46,237 nt of DNA from a virus: positions 1-46,237 of IMG/VR virus record IMGVR_UViG_3300044998_001030; one strand, written 5' to 3'. The position numbers and the translations under genes were made by a program. This document shows positions 1 through 8,259 of this stretch, piece by piece (the first letter of the stretch is position 1; the number at the start of each line of letters is the position of its first letter). The notes under the pieces were generated by a model. It made no database searches, had not been told where the DNA came from, and saw nothing but the letters and a program-made list of their open reading frames with translations.

Positions 1-1
1 C

Positions 2-865
2 CCAAATATTATCTGGCGTTTTGCCAATAATGTTTCGGACAGAACCCGTTTAATGCTGGCTATTATCAATCATATCAAGCAGAATAAAGACGAAAAAGCA
101 GTCAAACAGGAATTGGATCAGCGTGCAATTGTTGATGTATTTTTTGATCTTTTAGATGTAATTTTGAGCAGCCGGACTTTAGCTAACATGGTAGCTCGCA
201 ATGCTGCTACAGCCGTTCTTTCTGAATCCAGTACACCAAAGAAAAAACGCCCCAAAAATCGGAAATCTGTACAGGATTCCATCACGCAGAAAATGGATAT
301 CTTATTGAAATTAGGGTTAGTTAGCAAAGACCTTTATGCTAGAACCAGAAAAGCATTAACTACATCTAAAAAGACAGCCGGATCTATTTCTATGTATCGG
401 AATTTACTTCTGGATTTGTTGGGAGATATTCTGGATTACATCAAGAGTGATACAACTATTTACAACAGAATCCGGCTGAAAGTCATGAAAGAAATGTCAT
501 TGAAAGATTATCCTACAAAGAAAATGTTGGAACAGGCATTTGAAGAGGGGTGCAAAGCAAAGCGTGCAGGAAAGAGATTCCGTATTCCTGAACAATACAA
601 AGATAATTGGGTTTTGCGAGATCAATTTGAACGAGGATACAAGAGTACTATTTTTGGTAAACCTCAAGAAGTAGAAACTGAAATTGAAGAAGATGTTTTA
701 AATGAAGTAACACCTCCCGATTTTCCTGAAGATTTGAAGAAAAAATTTCTAAAGCAATATAAAGACAGGCCACAGATGGCTTATGCCACAATGTGGATGA
801 TTCATAAACGGAAATTAGCAAAAAAGCAAAGAGAGGGACAAACCAATGAGAAGACATCTAAATGA
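2..865 (+). CDS. Hypothetical protein, 5' end outside window
   Basis: The reading frame is open to the left edge of the window (codons run in frame from base 2), so the first ATG at 53 is probably internal and the gene is 5'-truncated here. The protein is highly charged and mostly helical. A segment near residues 165-205 (EEGCKAKRAGKRF, then a Pro, then DQFERGYKS) has the spacing of the ribosome-modulation-factor-like motif, two helices ending in aromatic/Gly residues. That resemblance is weak. The C-terminus (DLKKKFLKQYKDRPQMAYA followed by a Lys-rich helix) is a type of tail seen in phage proteins of unknown role. It overlaps the next gene by 20 bases, indicating co-translation. Confidence 0.7.
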   Translation, partial: PNIIWRFANNVSDRTRLMLAIINHIKQNKDEKAVKQELDQRAIVDVFFDLLDVILSSRTLANMVARNAATAVLSESSTPKKKRPKNRKSVQDSITQKMDILLKLGLVSKDLYARTRKALTTSKKTAGSISMYRNLLLDLLGDILDYIKSDTTIYNRIRLKVMKEMSLKDYPTKKMLEQAFEEGCKAKRAGKRFRIPEQYKDNWVLRDQFERGYKSTIFGKPQEVETEIEEDVLNEVTPPDFPEDLKKKFLKQYKDRPQMAYATMWMIHKRKLAKKQREGQTNEKTSK

Positions 866-2279
866 AGAAATTCAAAAACTGACACCAGAAGAAGCTGAAA
901 GTTTGACACAAAAAACAAAGGAAGTTAGTGAAAAATTAGAAGAATTAGAACTAAAAGTTTTTGATTCTTTGGACGAAATGTTTGAAGCAGTCAATGAAAT
1001 TCTCAATGAAATGGGGTTTGCTATTGTTGTAGATGCTGCTGTTGATATTGCCAAAGATGTTTTTGAATATGCAGATGATGATGAAGTAACATTTGATATT
1101 CCAATTAAAGACGCCGAAAATCTAGAAGAAACAGTTGTACTTGAAGTACAAGAATCAGAAGATGAAGACTTCGTTGAGGGAGAACCTGTTCTTTCTTGTG
1201 AAATTGAAATGAATGATGATGGATCAGTAGCCGGAAAATTTGAGATGATTTTACTAGTATATGATACAAAAGATGATGAAGAAGTTGGAAAAGCTTTTGA
1301 TATGGATGTAGATGATTATGACGATAACGAAGAAGAATTGAAAGAGGCCTTTTTATCCGATAAATTTGATTACAAAGCATGGGGGTGGATTACACCAGAA
1401 GGAAAGTTGTTAGTTCCAACTTTGAAAGACAAACAATCTGAATCGGAAACTTATCATATTGTCTTTTTGGCTTCAAAATATCCCAAATTCAATACCGTCA
1501 AAAAGGCATTAAAAGCAGGTTTTATTCGCTGGTTCGTTGTTGGCCCGAAATTCACCAAAGAAGACAAAGATATCTTGGTATTTGAATTTGATATCAACAA
1601 AGTTGATGAAGAATTTCTTAAGAAAGGTGCTAGATTAGCTGAGAAATATCTAGAGAAATATCCAGATCCAGTTTTCCCCAGAAAGCCAATGTTTGTTTTT
1701 AAATATGCAGCAGATATTGTGAAAGGAAAAGGAAGAGGATATCAAGAAGCAGGAACTTTGAGTGCATTGCTGACTAAAGTTTTTTCCCTTAAAGAGGAAG
1801 ATGAAGTTGTTGACTCTGAAGAAGAAACATCAACACAAGATGTTGAAAAGAAAGAAGATTTGGGTAAATTATCTGTATATGATTTGATTCAAAATGCTAT
1901 TACAAACAGAATGTATGAATTAGGATTTGATATAGAGGATTTTACAAAAATTGAAGAAATTGCTAATAAACTAGTACAAGCGTTAGACAATGAACTTAAT
2001 GCAGACAGTGAAACAGACACAGAAGAAAAAGAAGAAAAAACACCGAAAGAAACTCCCAAAAATGAAGTAGAAGTATTTGAAGAAGTAGAGCCAAAATATT
2101 CTTGGGTAACTATTAGAACTAATTCAAAAACAATGACTTGCGTGGTAGATAGTGTTAATGAAAAATACATTAGAAAGACGATAAAAGAGCTATATCCAGA
2201 TGCTTCAATTCTTGAAATTTCTCCGGTTCATGTCATGTTTTTGCCAGAAATTGGCGCACAAAATACCGTTAATGACTAA
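846..2279 (+). CDS. Acidic protein with one WGW repeat domain
   Basis: This is a 477-residue protein. Residues 1-175 are strongly Asp/Glu-rich. Residues about 175-300 form one copy of a domain that recurs elsewhere in this window: KAWGWITPEGKLLVPT at 178-193, a conserved His in ETYHIVF, AGFIRW near 224-229, and a PDPVFP linker. The closest copy is repeat 7 of the 1185-residue protein at 10949-14506. A second Glu-rich linker leads to a small C-terminal domain. The start is preceded by GAGAGGG and overlaps the upstream gene. I know of no function. The same domain in a structural-cluster gene (34632-35237) suggests, but does not show, a virion or assembly role. Confidence 0.85.
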   Translation: MRRHLNEEIQKLTPEEAESLTQKTKEVSEKLEELELKVFDSLDEMFEAVNEILNEMGFAIVVDAAVDIAKDVFEYADDDEVTFDIPIKDAENLEETVVLEVQESEDEDFVEGEPVLSCEIEMNDDGSVAGKFEMILLVYDTKDDEEVGKAFDMDVDDYDDNEEELKEAFLSDKFDYKAWGWITPEGKLLVPTLKDKQSESETYHIVFLASKYPKFNTVKKALKAGFIRWFVVGPKFTKEDKDILVFEFDINKVDEEFLKKGARLAEKYLEKYPDPVFPRKPMFVFKYAADIVKGKGRGYQEAGTLSALLTKVFSLKEEDEVVDSEEETSTQDVEKKEDLGKLSVYDLIQNAITNRMYELGFDIEDFTKIEEIANKLVQALDNELNADSETDTEEKEEKTPKETPKNEVEVFEEVEPKYSWVTIRTNSKTMTCVVDSVNEKYIRKTIKELYPDASILEISPVHVMFLPEIGAQNTVND

Positions 2280-2656
2280 TGGTTGAAAAACAACAAAAAC
2301 GAAACAAAATTCAAGAATTTGCGTATATCTATTATACCCCAAAATTGAAACATAATTTTGAAGAAGATTACAAAATTATGAAGTATTTGAAGGGGTCAAT
2401 GAATAAATTCATTCGTAACAAAAAAGTGAATTTGAGGTTGATTTTGAATTATATTGTCACCTTGAGCAATCTTTTTCATCCTAAAGCATTGACGGTTATT
2501 TTATACCATGAAATACAAAAAGAATTATGGCCAATTTTGACAACATTTTTGTATTTTCTAAATATCATTGGTGAGGAAGTTAATTTGAAGTTTGTGAAAA
2601 TAAAAACAAAAAATGTGATTGATTACAATTTATTAGAAAAATTGAATCAATTGTAA
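2279..2656 (+). CDS. Hypothetical protein, 125 aa
   Basis: The ATG overlaps the stop of the preceding gene by one base (TAATG), so it is probably translated by coupling. The protein is basic at its N-terminus and otherwise hydrophobic/helical with many Leu, Ile and Phe. I recognise no family motif. It precedes the 2H phosphoesterase gene by 11 bases. Confidence 0.7.
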   Translation: MVEKQQKRNKIQEFAYIYYTPKLKHNFEEDYKIMKYLKGSMNKFIRNKKVNLRLILNYIVTLSNLFHPKALTVILYHEIQKELWPILTTFLYFLNIIGEEVNLKFVKIKTKNVIDYNLLEKLNQL

Positions 2657-2667
2657 AGAGAAAAACG

Positions 2668-3312
2668 ATGACATTACGAGAAGAATTTTTACAATTATTA
2701 TTAGAAGGATCTTTTTCAAAGTTTTCGTTGACACCAAAATCGGCTTTTCGTTTATACCGTTGGTGTTTGGAAAACGACATTGTTGATCCATTGAAACCAG
2801 ATCAACTTCATCTTTCTTTCATTTATTCATCTGAAACTGATATTTCGCCTAGTGAATACAAAGAACATAAAGAACCAATTGTTCTAGAACCTCCATTTGA
2901 AATAGATATTTTCAAAAAATTTGGTAATACAGTTTCATTGGTAATTCTCAATGACCAAAAATTACAAAAAATGATACGATCTGTAATTGACAAATACAAA
3001 ATCAAACAGAATTTTCCTAAATATAGACCTCATATTACATTAAGTTACAATGGTATAGGGAATAAACATCTTGAAGGAAAACTAGATCCACCCAATTTTC
3101 CAATTGTAGTATATAATGAAAAACTTGAACCATTTGTGACAGATGCTAGAAAAAAAATCTATAAAATGAAAGAAGATGCGGGCGGTGAAGTTAGGCCTAT
3201 TTCTACTACTACTGCCGATATTGCTGTTCCTGAATGGCCCATAGGATTTACTATGAAAAAATTAAAAAATTTTAAGGGACGGTTAAAGAGGAAACAAAAT
3301 GGAAGACTTTAA
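2668..3312 (+). CDS. 2H phosphoesterase, Acb1-like anti-CBASS candidate
   Basis: The two hallmark motifs of the 2H phosphoesterase fold are present: H48-L-S50 in DQLHLSFIYS and H122-I-T124 in PHITLSYN, about 74 residues apart. The surrounding pattern (a helix before the first motif, then DIVDPLKPDQLH; a PKYRPHITLSY block) is like Acb1, the T4 57B family that hydrolyses cyclic oligonucleotide messengers to block CBASS immunity. 2H enzymes also include RNA ligase-type and 2',5'-phosphodiesterase members, so substrate is inferred. At 214 residues it is longer than T4 57B; the last 65 residues are a basic extension. It overlaps the next gene by 14 bases. Confidence 0.75.
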   Translation: MTLREEFLQLLLEGSFSKFSLTPKSAFRLYRWCLENDIVDPLKPDQLHLSFIYSSETDISPSEYKEHKEPIVLEPPFEIDIFKKFGNTVSLVILNDQKLQKMIRSVIDKYKIKQNFPKYRPHITLSYNGIGNKHLEGKLDPPNFPIVVYNEKLEPFVTDARKKIYKMKEDAGGEVRPISTTTADIAVPEWPIGFTMKKLKNFKGRLKRKQNGRL

Positions 3313-3757
3313 ACAAAATATCTCTATCATATCTGATATTAATGAGTTAAAGCGTGATGTATCTAAAATTCAAGCTGATATGATAGAGAATAAGACAACA
3401 TTAAAAGAAATTAAGAATGAAATGAATCAGTGGTTTTCTATGTTAAAAGAGGATATTTCTGACTTGAATACTTCGGTTGCCATACACGAAGAGCGTTTCA
3501 AGTCTTTGATGAACGTACAAGGAGACGTTACAGAATTTATGGAAAGAATGAATCAAGATCAGACAGAGAAAAATAAAACATTTAAGATAGAATTGAAAGA
3601 AATTACACAAAAGAATGAATTTGACATTAATGTTTTAAAAGAAGAAGTACAACGTTTGAAAGAAAAACAAATCTGGATTATGGCCGGAGCTTCAATATTA
3701 GCATGGATTATTATGTTATTTACCAACCTAATTGATGGAAAATTATTCAACAGATGA
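3299..3757 (+). CDS. Coiled-coil membrane protein, holin-like topology
   Basis: Residues 10-122 form a long heptad-rich coiled coil. They are followed by one hydrophobic segment at about 125-144 (WIMAGASILAWIIMLF) and a short polar tail. This layout resembles XhlA-type holin/hemolysin proteins and other small phage membrane proteins with a soluble helical domain. No lysin gene lies nearby, so a lysis role is a guess. The start has GAGG 7 bases upstream and lies inside the end of the 2H gene. Confidence 0.7.
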   Translation: MEDFKQNISIISDINELKRDVSKIQADMIENKTTLKEIKNEMNQWFSMLKEDISDLNTSVAIHEERFKSLMNVQGDVTEFMERMNQDQTEKNKTFKIELKEITQKNEFDINVLKEEVQRLKEKQIWIMAGASILAWIIMLFTNLIDGKLFNR

Positions 3758-3788
3758 TAAAAATATAAAATGAATCAACTCTTTATGG

Positions 3789-3794
3789 TATAAT
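3789..3794 (+). promoter_or_regulatory. Extended -10 promoter of gp55
   Basis: TGGTATAAT is a perfect extended -10 element. No good -35 is visible (TAAAAT at the expected place). The ATG at 3802 begins 7 bases after the -10 box, so transcription should start at or next to the start codon, and there is no Shine-Dalgarno site. The gp55 message is predicted to be leaderless. Confidence 0.6.
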
Positions 3795-3801
3795 AAAATA
3801 G

Positions 3802-4350
3802 ATGCCAAAAAAACACTATATAGACAATAATACTCTGCTCAAAGATCTAATAGAATATTGTAAACAGTATCGCAAATACAAAAAATCGCCAGAAACCGAA
3901 GAAAAACCTAAAGTGCCTGAAAGTGTAGGAAAGGCTATTGTTGATATTGCACATAATCTTTCGCATATGCCAAAATTTAATGGTTACACTTTCAAAGATG
4001 AAATGATTGGAGATGCTATTATCAACTGTTTGATGTATATTGACAATTTCAATCCAAACAAATCTAAGAATCCATTTTCTTACTTTACGCAAATAATCTA
4101 TTACGCTTTTGTGCGTCGGATCAAAGCAGAAAAGAAACATTCCTATATTAAACATAAGTCGTTTGAAGATTTTTACTTGAATTCTAATTTATCTCTAGAA
4201 GACAGAAAACATATCAAAAAAACAGTAAAAATAGATCATGAAAGAGTTACGGATTTAATAGAATCTGTTGAAAAAACCTTTACAAAGAAAAAGAAAGATG
4301 ATATCCTAAAAGAGAAAGAACCAGAAGGATTAGAGAGATTTTACGAATAA
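3802..4350 (+). CDS. 55: Late transcription sigma factor gp55
   Basis: This is the T4 gp55 family, a minimal sigma factor that binds host RNA polymerase core and recognises the TATAAATA late promoter. The diagnostic stretch NPFSYFTQIIYYAFVRRIKA (about residues 92-111) corresponds to the sigma region 2 core-binding and promoter-melting helices. The length (182 aa) matches T4 gp55 (185 aa). The C-terminal GLERFYE could be the tail that contacts the sliding clamp, as in T4. The gene sits directly upstream of gp47-gp46. Its start codon lies 7 bases after a -10 box without a ribosome binding site. Matching TATAAATA sites occur upstream of many structural genes in this window. Confidence 0.93.
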   Translation: MPKKHYIDNNTLLKDLIEYCKQYRKYKKSPETEEKPKVPESVGKAIVDIAHNLSHMPKFNGYTFKDEMIGDAIINCLMYIDNFNPNKSKNPFSYFTQIIYYAFVRRIKAEKKHSYIKHKSFEDFYLNSNLSLEDRKHIKKTVKIDHERVTDLIESVEKTFTKKKKDDILKEKEPEGLERFYE

Positions 4351-4353
4351 AAT

Positions 4354-5415
4354 ATGGCAAAATTTGCACTAATTACTGATACTCATTTTGGTATAAAAAA
4401 CGATAACAGTTATTTTCATCAATATCAAGAACAATGTTTTCATGAGTATTTTTTACCAGAATTGAAAAAAAGAAATATCAAAGAAATCATTCACTGCGGT
4501 GATTTTTTTGATAGAAGAAAATCCATTAATTTCAATACTTTACAAGTAGTCAGACGGTTGCTTGAGTATCTAAATGATTACAAGATTCACATTATTCTTG
4601 GAAATCATGATGTTTACTATAAAAATACTAATCAAATCAATTCACCAAAACTGATTTTGAATCAATATGAAAACATTACCATTTACGAAAATCCTACTGA
4701 AGTTGGAAAATTTCTGTTCCTGCCTTGGATTACACAAGACAATTATGATATTTCAATGAAGGCCATACAGGAAACAGACCGTGAAATTGTCATGGGGCAC
4801 CTTGAATTGAATGGATACATTATGTTTAAGGGGGCTATCTGCGACCACGGACTTGATCCGAATATTTTCCACAAATTCAAATTAGTTCTTTCCGGCCATT
4901 TTCATTCACCGCATAAAATCAATAATGTCTGTTACTTGGGATGTCCTTGGGATTTGATTCAAACCGATAGCTCAGAGGAAAAGGGATTCTACATTTTTGA
5001 TGATGAAACTCTTGAATTGGAGTTTATCCCGATCAAGAAAAAAATCTTCAAAAAATTGATTTATGATGATTCTAAAGCTAAGAAAATAAAGGACATATTG
5101 CTTGACGAAAAAACATTTTCCGAATTGCGTGATACCTTTGTCAAGGTATACATTAAAGCCCAAAAAAAACCTATTTTTTTTGATCGGTTCACAAAACAGT
5201 TATCCGAAGCTAGTTGTGCAAACATTACATATGTAGAAGATTTTGGTGAAATTACTTTACCAAATGGAGTCATAGAGAATCTACAATCAGATTCTACTTT
5301 AGAAATTTTGAAAAAATCATTGGATGATTATTCGGCATTAATTCGTCCAGAACAAAAAGAACCCCTTGAAAAATTGATTACTACATTATTTCTTGAGGCT
5401 TCAAAAGACGCATGA
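4354..5415 (+). CDS. 47: Recombination endonuclease subunit gp47 (SbcD/Mre11-like)
   Basis: This is the nuclease subunit of the gp46/gp47 complex, which resects DNA ends for recombination-dependent replication and host DNA degradation. Metallophosphatase motifs are in order: D9-T-H11, HCGDFFD at 47-53, GNHD at 83-86, MGHLE at 147-151 and SGHFHSPH at 180-187. The length (353 aa) is close to T4 gp47 (339 aa). It begins 4 bases after gp55 and its stop overlaps the gp46 start (ATGA), so the two subunits are translationally coupled. Confidence 0.95.
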   Translation: MAKFALITDTHFGIKNDNSYFHQYQEQCFHEYFLPELKKRNIKEIIHCGDFFDRRKSINFNTLQVVRRLLEYLNDYKIHIILGNHDVYYKNTNQINSPKLILNQYENITIYENPTEVGKFLFLPWITQDNYDISMKAIQETDREIVMGHLELNGYIMFKGAICDHGLDPNIFHKFKLVLSGHFHSPHKINNVCYLGCPWDLIQTDSSEEKGFYIFDDETLELEFIPIKKKIFKKLIYDDSKAKKIKDILLDEKTFSELRDTFVKVYIKAQKKPIFFDRFTKQLSEASCANITYVEDFGEITLPNGVIENLQSDSTLEILKKSLDDYSALIRPEQKEPLEKLITTLFLEASKDA

Positions 5416-7127
5416 TTCACTTCAAAAAAATCCGTTACAAGAATTTTCTTTCTACAGGAAATCAGTGGAATGAAATTCAGTTAGATCAATATAAATCAAC
5501 ATTATTATGTGGGAAAAATGGAAGCGGGAAGAGTACAATTACTGATGCTATTTGTTTTGCTTTGTATGGCAAACCCTTTCGTAAAATTAATAAACCTCAA
5601 TTGATCAACAATATAACAAAATCTGACTTACTTGTAGAAATTGAATTTGAAACAAATTCAAAAGAATACAAAATCATTCGTGGTATGAAGCCGAATGTAT
5701 TTGAAATCTATGAAAATGGAAAACTTATCAATCAAGATGCACAAACACGCGATTATCAGGAATTTTTAATTACAAATATTTTGAAAATGTCCTATAAAAC
5801 ATTTACGCAAATTGTTATTATTGGGTCGGCTACATACTCTCCTTTCATGAAACTAAATCCAAATGACCGTCGCATTATTGTAGAAGATCTGTTGGAAATT
5901 GACATTTTCAGCAAAATGAATGTTTTGCTGAAAGACAGAATTGCTCGTGCTAATACAGAATTAGATCAGATCAATTTTAATGTATCTTTGACAGAAAAAA
6001 ATATCCAATTCCAAAAAGAATTGCTTGAGAAAAATAAACAAAACATTGAAGAACAGCTCCAAGAAAATCAACGACTTATCAAAGAAACTGAAGAAAAGAT
6101 TGAAGAGAAACAGAGCGAAATATATCATGTGCAGAAAGAACGAAAACTATTACTCAAAGAAAATACAGAACTAAATGAACTAAAAGAAAAAGCAAAAAAA
6201 ATCTTTGAGTACCAAATTTCACTAAAAAACAAAAAAACACAACTTGAAAAAGAAATCAAATATATTGAAAGTAATGATGTTTGTGTCATGTGTAATCAGG
6301 ATATTACTGAAGAATACAAAATCAATTTTTTAACAAAAAAGAGAGAAAACGAACGAAAAATTAATGAAGGACTTGATTTGTCTATTACCGCTTTGAATGA
6401 TTTGAACAAAAAAATTGCAGAAATCCAACAACAAATTGAACAAGCAAATGAGTTAGATGTATTGCAATTGAAATTGGAAAGCGAAATAGAACAGTTACAA
6501 AAATTCATTCAAAAAATTCAAAATGACACCAACCGTCTTCTTGAAGATAAATCAAACAATTTAAAGGAGTTAGAAGAACAATTTGAGCAGAGTAAAAACG
6601 AATTGTTGCAATTGACAAAGAAACGCAATCAATTACTCAACGAACAACAACTCAATGCTATCGCTTCTGTTTTGCTTAAAGATGATGGAATCAAGACAAA
6701 AATTATTCGGTATTATCTTCCTACAATCAACAAACTCATCAACAAATATCTTCAAGCAATGGACTTCTTTATCAACTTCAATTTAACCGAAAATTTTGAA
6801 GAAGAAGTTCAAAATAAAGCTGTAGAAGGTTTTTGTTATGAGTCATTTTCTGAAGGAGAAAAACTGAGAATTGATTTGGCTATTTTGTTTGCATGGCGCG
6901 AACTCAGCAAAATCAAAAACAAGAGTAACTGTAACTTATTGATTCTAGATGAGGTTTTTGATTCAAGTTTAGACACAGCCGGAGTAGATGATTTTCTCAA
7001 AATCATTCATCAAGTATCAGACCATTCCAATGTTTTTGTTATCTCACATAAAGACGAGCAAATCTTTGATCGGTTTGATAATGTACTGAAATTTGAGAAA
7101 ATCGGGGCATTTACAAAGATTAGCTAA
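5412..7127 (+). CDS. 46: Recombination ATPase subunit gp46 (SbcC/Rad50-like)
   Basis: This is the SMC-like ATPase partner of gp47. The Walker A motif GKNGSGKST is at 34-42. A long coiled coil is interrupted by the zinc hook CVMC at 291-294. The ABC signature FSEGEKLR is at 479-486, and Walker B NLLILDEVFD is at 508-517, followed by a D-loop (SSLD). The length (571 aa) matches T4 gp46 (560 aa). It overlaps gp47 by 4 bases. Confidence 0.95.
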   Translation: MIHFKKIRYKNFLSTGNQWNEIQLDQYKSTLLCGKNGSGKSTITDAICFALYGKPFRKINKPQLINNITKSDLLVEIEFETNSKEYKIIRGMKPNVFEIYENGKLINQDAQTRDYQEFLITNILKMSYKTFTQIVIIGSATYSPFMKLNPNDRRIIVEDLLEIDIFSKMNVLLKDRIARANTELDQINFNVSLTEKNIQFQKELLEKNKQNIEEQLQENQRLIKETEEKIEEKQSEIYHVQKERKLLLKENTELNELKEKAKKIFEYQISLKNKKTQLEKEIKYIESNDVCVMCNQDITEEYKINFLTKKRENERKINEGLDLSITALNDLNKKIAEIQQQIEQANELDVLQLKLESEIEQLQKFIQKIQNDTNRLLEDKSNNLKELEEQFEQSKNELLQLTKKRNQLLNEQQLNAIASVLLKDDGIKTKIIRYYLPTINKLINKYLQAMDFFINFNLTENFEEEVQNKAVEGFCYESFSEGEKLRIDLAILFAWRELSKIKNKSNCNLLILDEVFDSSLDTAGVDDFLKIIHQVSDHSNVFVISHKDEQIFDRFDNVLKFEKIGAFTKIS

Positions 7128-7139
7128 GGAGAAATTTTT

Positions 7140-7379
7140 ATGTATTTGCGAATAAAAAATAGACTTGGTGAAACAATCATTTTCATGAATCATGTTGTTA
7201 GTATTCTTTGGAAACCAACAGTAAAAACTTTGACTTTTTACTTTAATACATCTGGCCCGTTTCAATTTTTGTCTATTTTGGAAGAAGATGGAGCAGAAAA
7301 GATCTATACCATTTTATGTGAGTTTGATTTCGGGCACAAACTAAATAATGAAAAAGAGATTTTTGTTGATTGTACTTGA
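7140..7379 (+). CDS. Hypothetical protein, 79 aa
   Basis: This small protein is rich in beta-strand-type residues and has no recognisable motif. A strong ribosome binding site (AAGGAG) lies 8 bases before the ATG. It is the first of three small unknown genes following gp46 on the same strand. Confidence 0.65.
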   Translation: MYLRIKNRLGETIIFMNHVVSILWKPTVKTLTFYFNTSGPFQFLSILEEDGAEKIYTILCEFDFGHKLNNEKEIFVDCT

Positions 7380-7404
7380 AAGAAAGTAGAGGAGTTAAGT
7401 TGCT

Positions 7405-7779
7405 ATGCCTCTCATCAATTTTCAGAAAAATAGAAAAAATTTGAAAGAATCCCATGTTCGGATCATGCAAGCGTGGGAAAAAGAAGTCAAGGAACAATTT
7501 TCAGTTTTCAGTCAATATGTATTTCTTGATTCTCTGAATATTATTGCAGAACCAATTTTTGACCAGCAGAACACAACAAAAGGATTTGTTGCTAAAGAAG
7601 AGTCAACGGATAAAAACAAACATCGTCGGTATCATATTGAAATTGTTTACGATAGAATCAAAAATGAATTTTTTTTCAAAGTTGTTTGTGGTTCAGAATT
7701 TCTTGAAGCCAACCTCATGGATATAGACCGAATTGAATTTTTACTCAAGAATTACATTTTTATTTTTGAAACATTTTGA
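7405..7779 (+). CDS. Hypothetical protein, 124 aa
   Basis: GAGGAG precedes the ATG at a slightly long spacing. The N-terminal third is a basic amphipathic helix (KNRKNLKESHVRIMQAWEKE) and the remainder alternates strands with aromatic residues. I recognise no family. It is co-directional with its neighbours and probably in the gp46 operon. Confidence 0.65.
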   Translation: MPLINFQKNRKNLKESHVRIMQAWEKEVKEQFSVFSQYVFLDSLNIIAEPIFDQQNTTKGFVAKEESTDKNKHRRYHIEIVYDRIKNEFFFKVVCGSEFLEANLMDIDRIEFLLKNYIFIFETF

Positions 7780-7797
7780 AAATAAGGAAAAATTCAC

Positions 7798-8259
7798 ATG
7801 ACTTTAGATGATTATTTGTCGTTTTTGAATTCAGATTCGTTCAAAAAAGCACTTTATGATGTGCTGTCAACAACAGAAAAGATTGTATTGGTTCCAAGAA
7901 AGCCACCCACACCACCTATTTCAAATTGTACAATTACTCTAACCAAACAGCCTGTATTCAATGGAGAGTGGTTTGAAATGTATTTTGATATTTTTATTTT
8001 TGACAAAAAAATTGAAGTCTATAAAAGCAATCAAGATGATTTTGATGTTGAAAAACCAAAAATTCCGGTATTTTCTATTCCCGCAAAAGATATTGAATTA
8101 TTTGTTGAAAATCTTGACAACATTAGAGATTACGTCAAAAATGTAATTTCAGAATACAATAAAGCAATGGTAAAACGGTATGTTACATACCGTAGAAATT
8201 GTAATAAAAAAGTCAAACAGATCTTACAAATGAAAAAACAAATTTCAGAAACTGCTTAG
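7798..8259 (+). CDS. Hypothetical protein, 153 aa
   Basis: The start is preceded by AAGGAA. A Pro-rich turn (PRKPPTPPIS) precedes strand-rich sequence and a basic C-terminal helix. No motif is recognised. Its 3' end overlaps the 3' end of the convergent 662-residue gene by 47 bases, with no terminator between the converging operons. Confidence 0.6.
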   Translation: MTLDDYLSFLNSDSFKKALYDVLSTTEKIVLVPRKPPTPPISNCTITLTKQPVFNGEWFEMYFDIFIFDKKIEVYKSNQDDFDVEKPKIPVFSIPAKDIELFVENLDNIRDYVKNVISEYNKAMVKRYVTYRRNCNKKVKQILQMKKQISETA

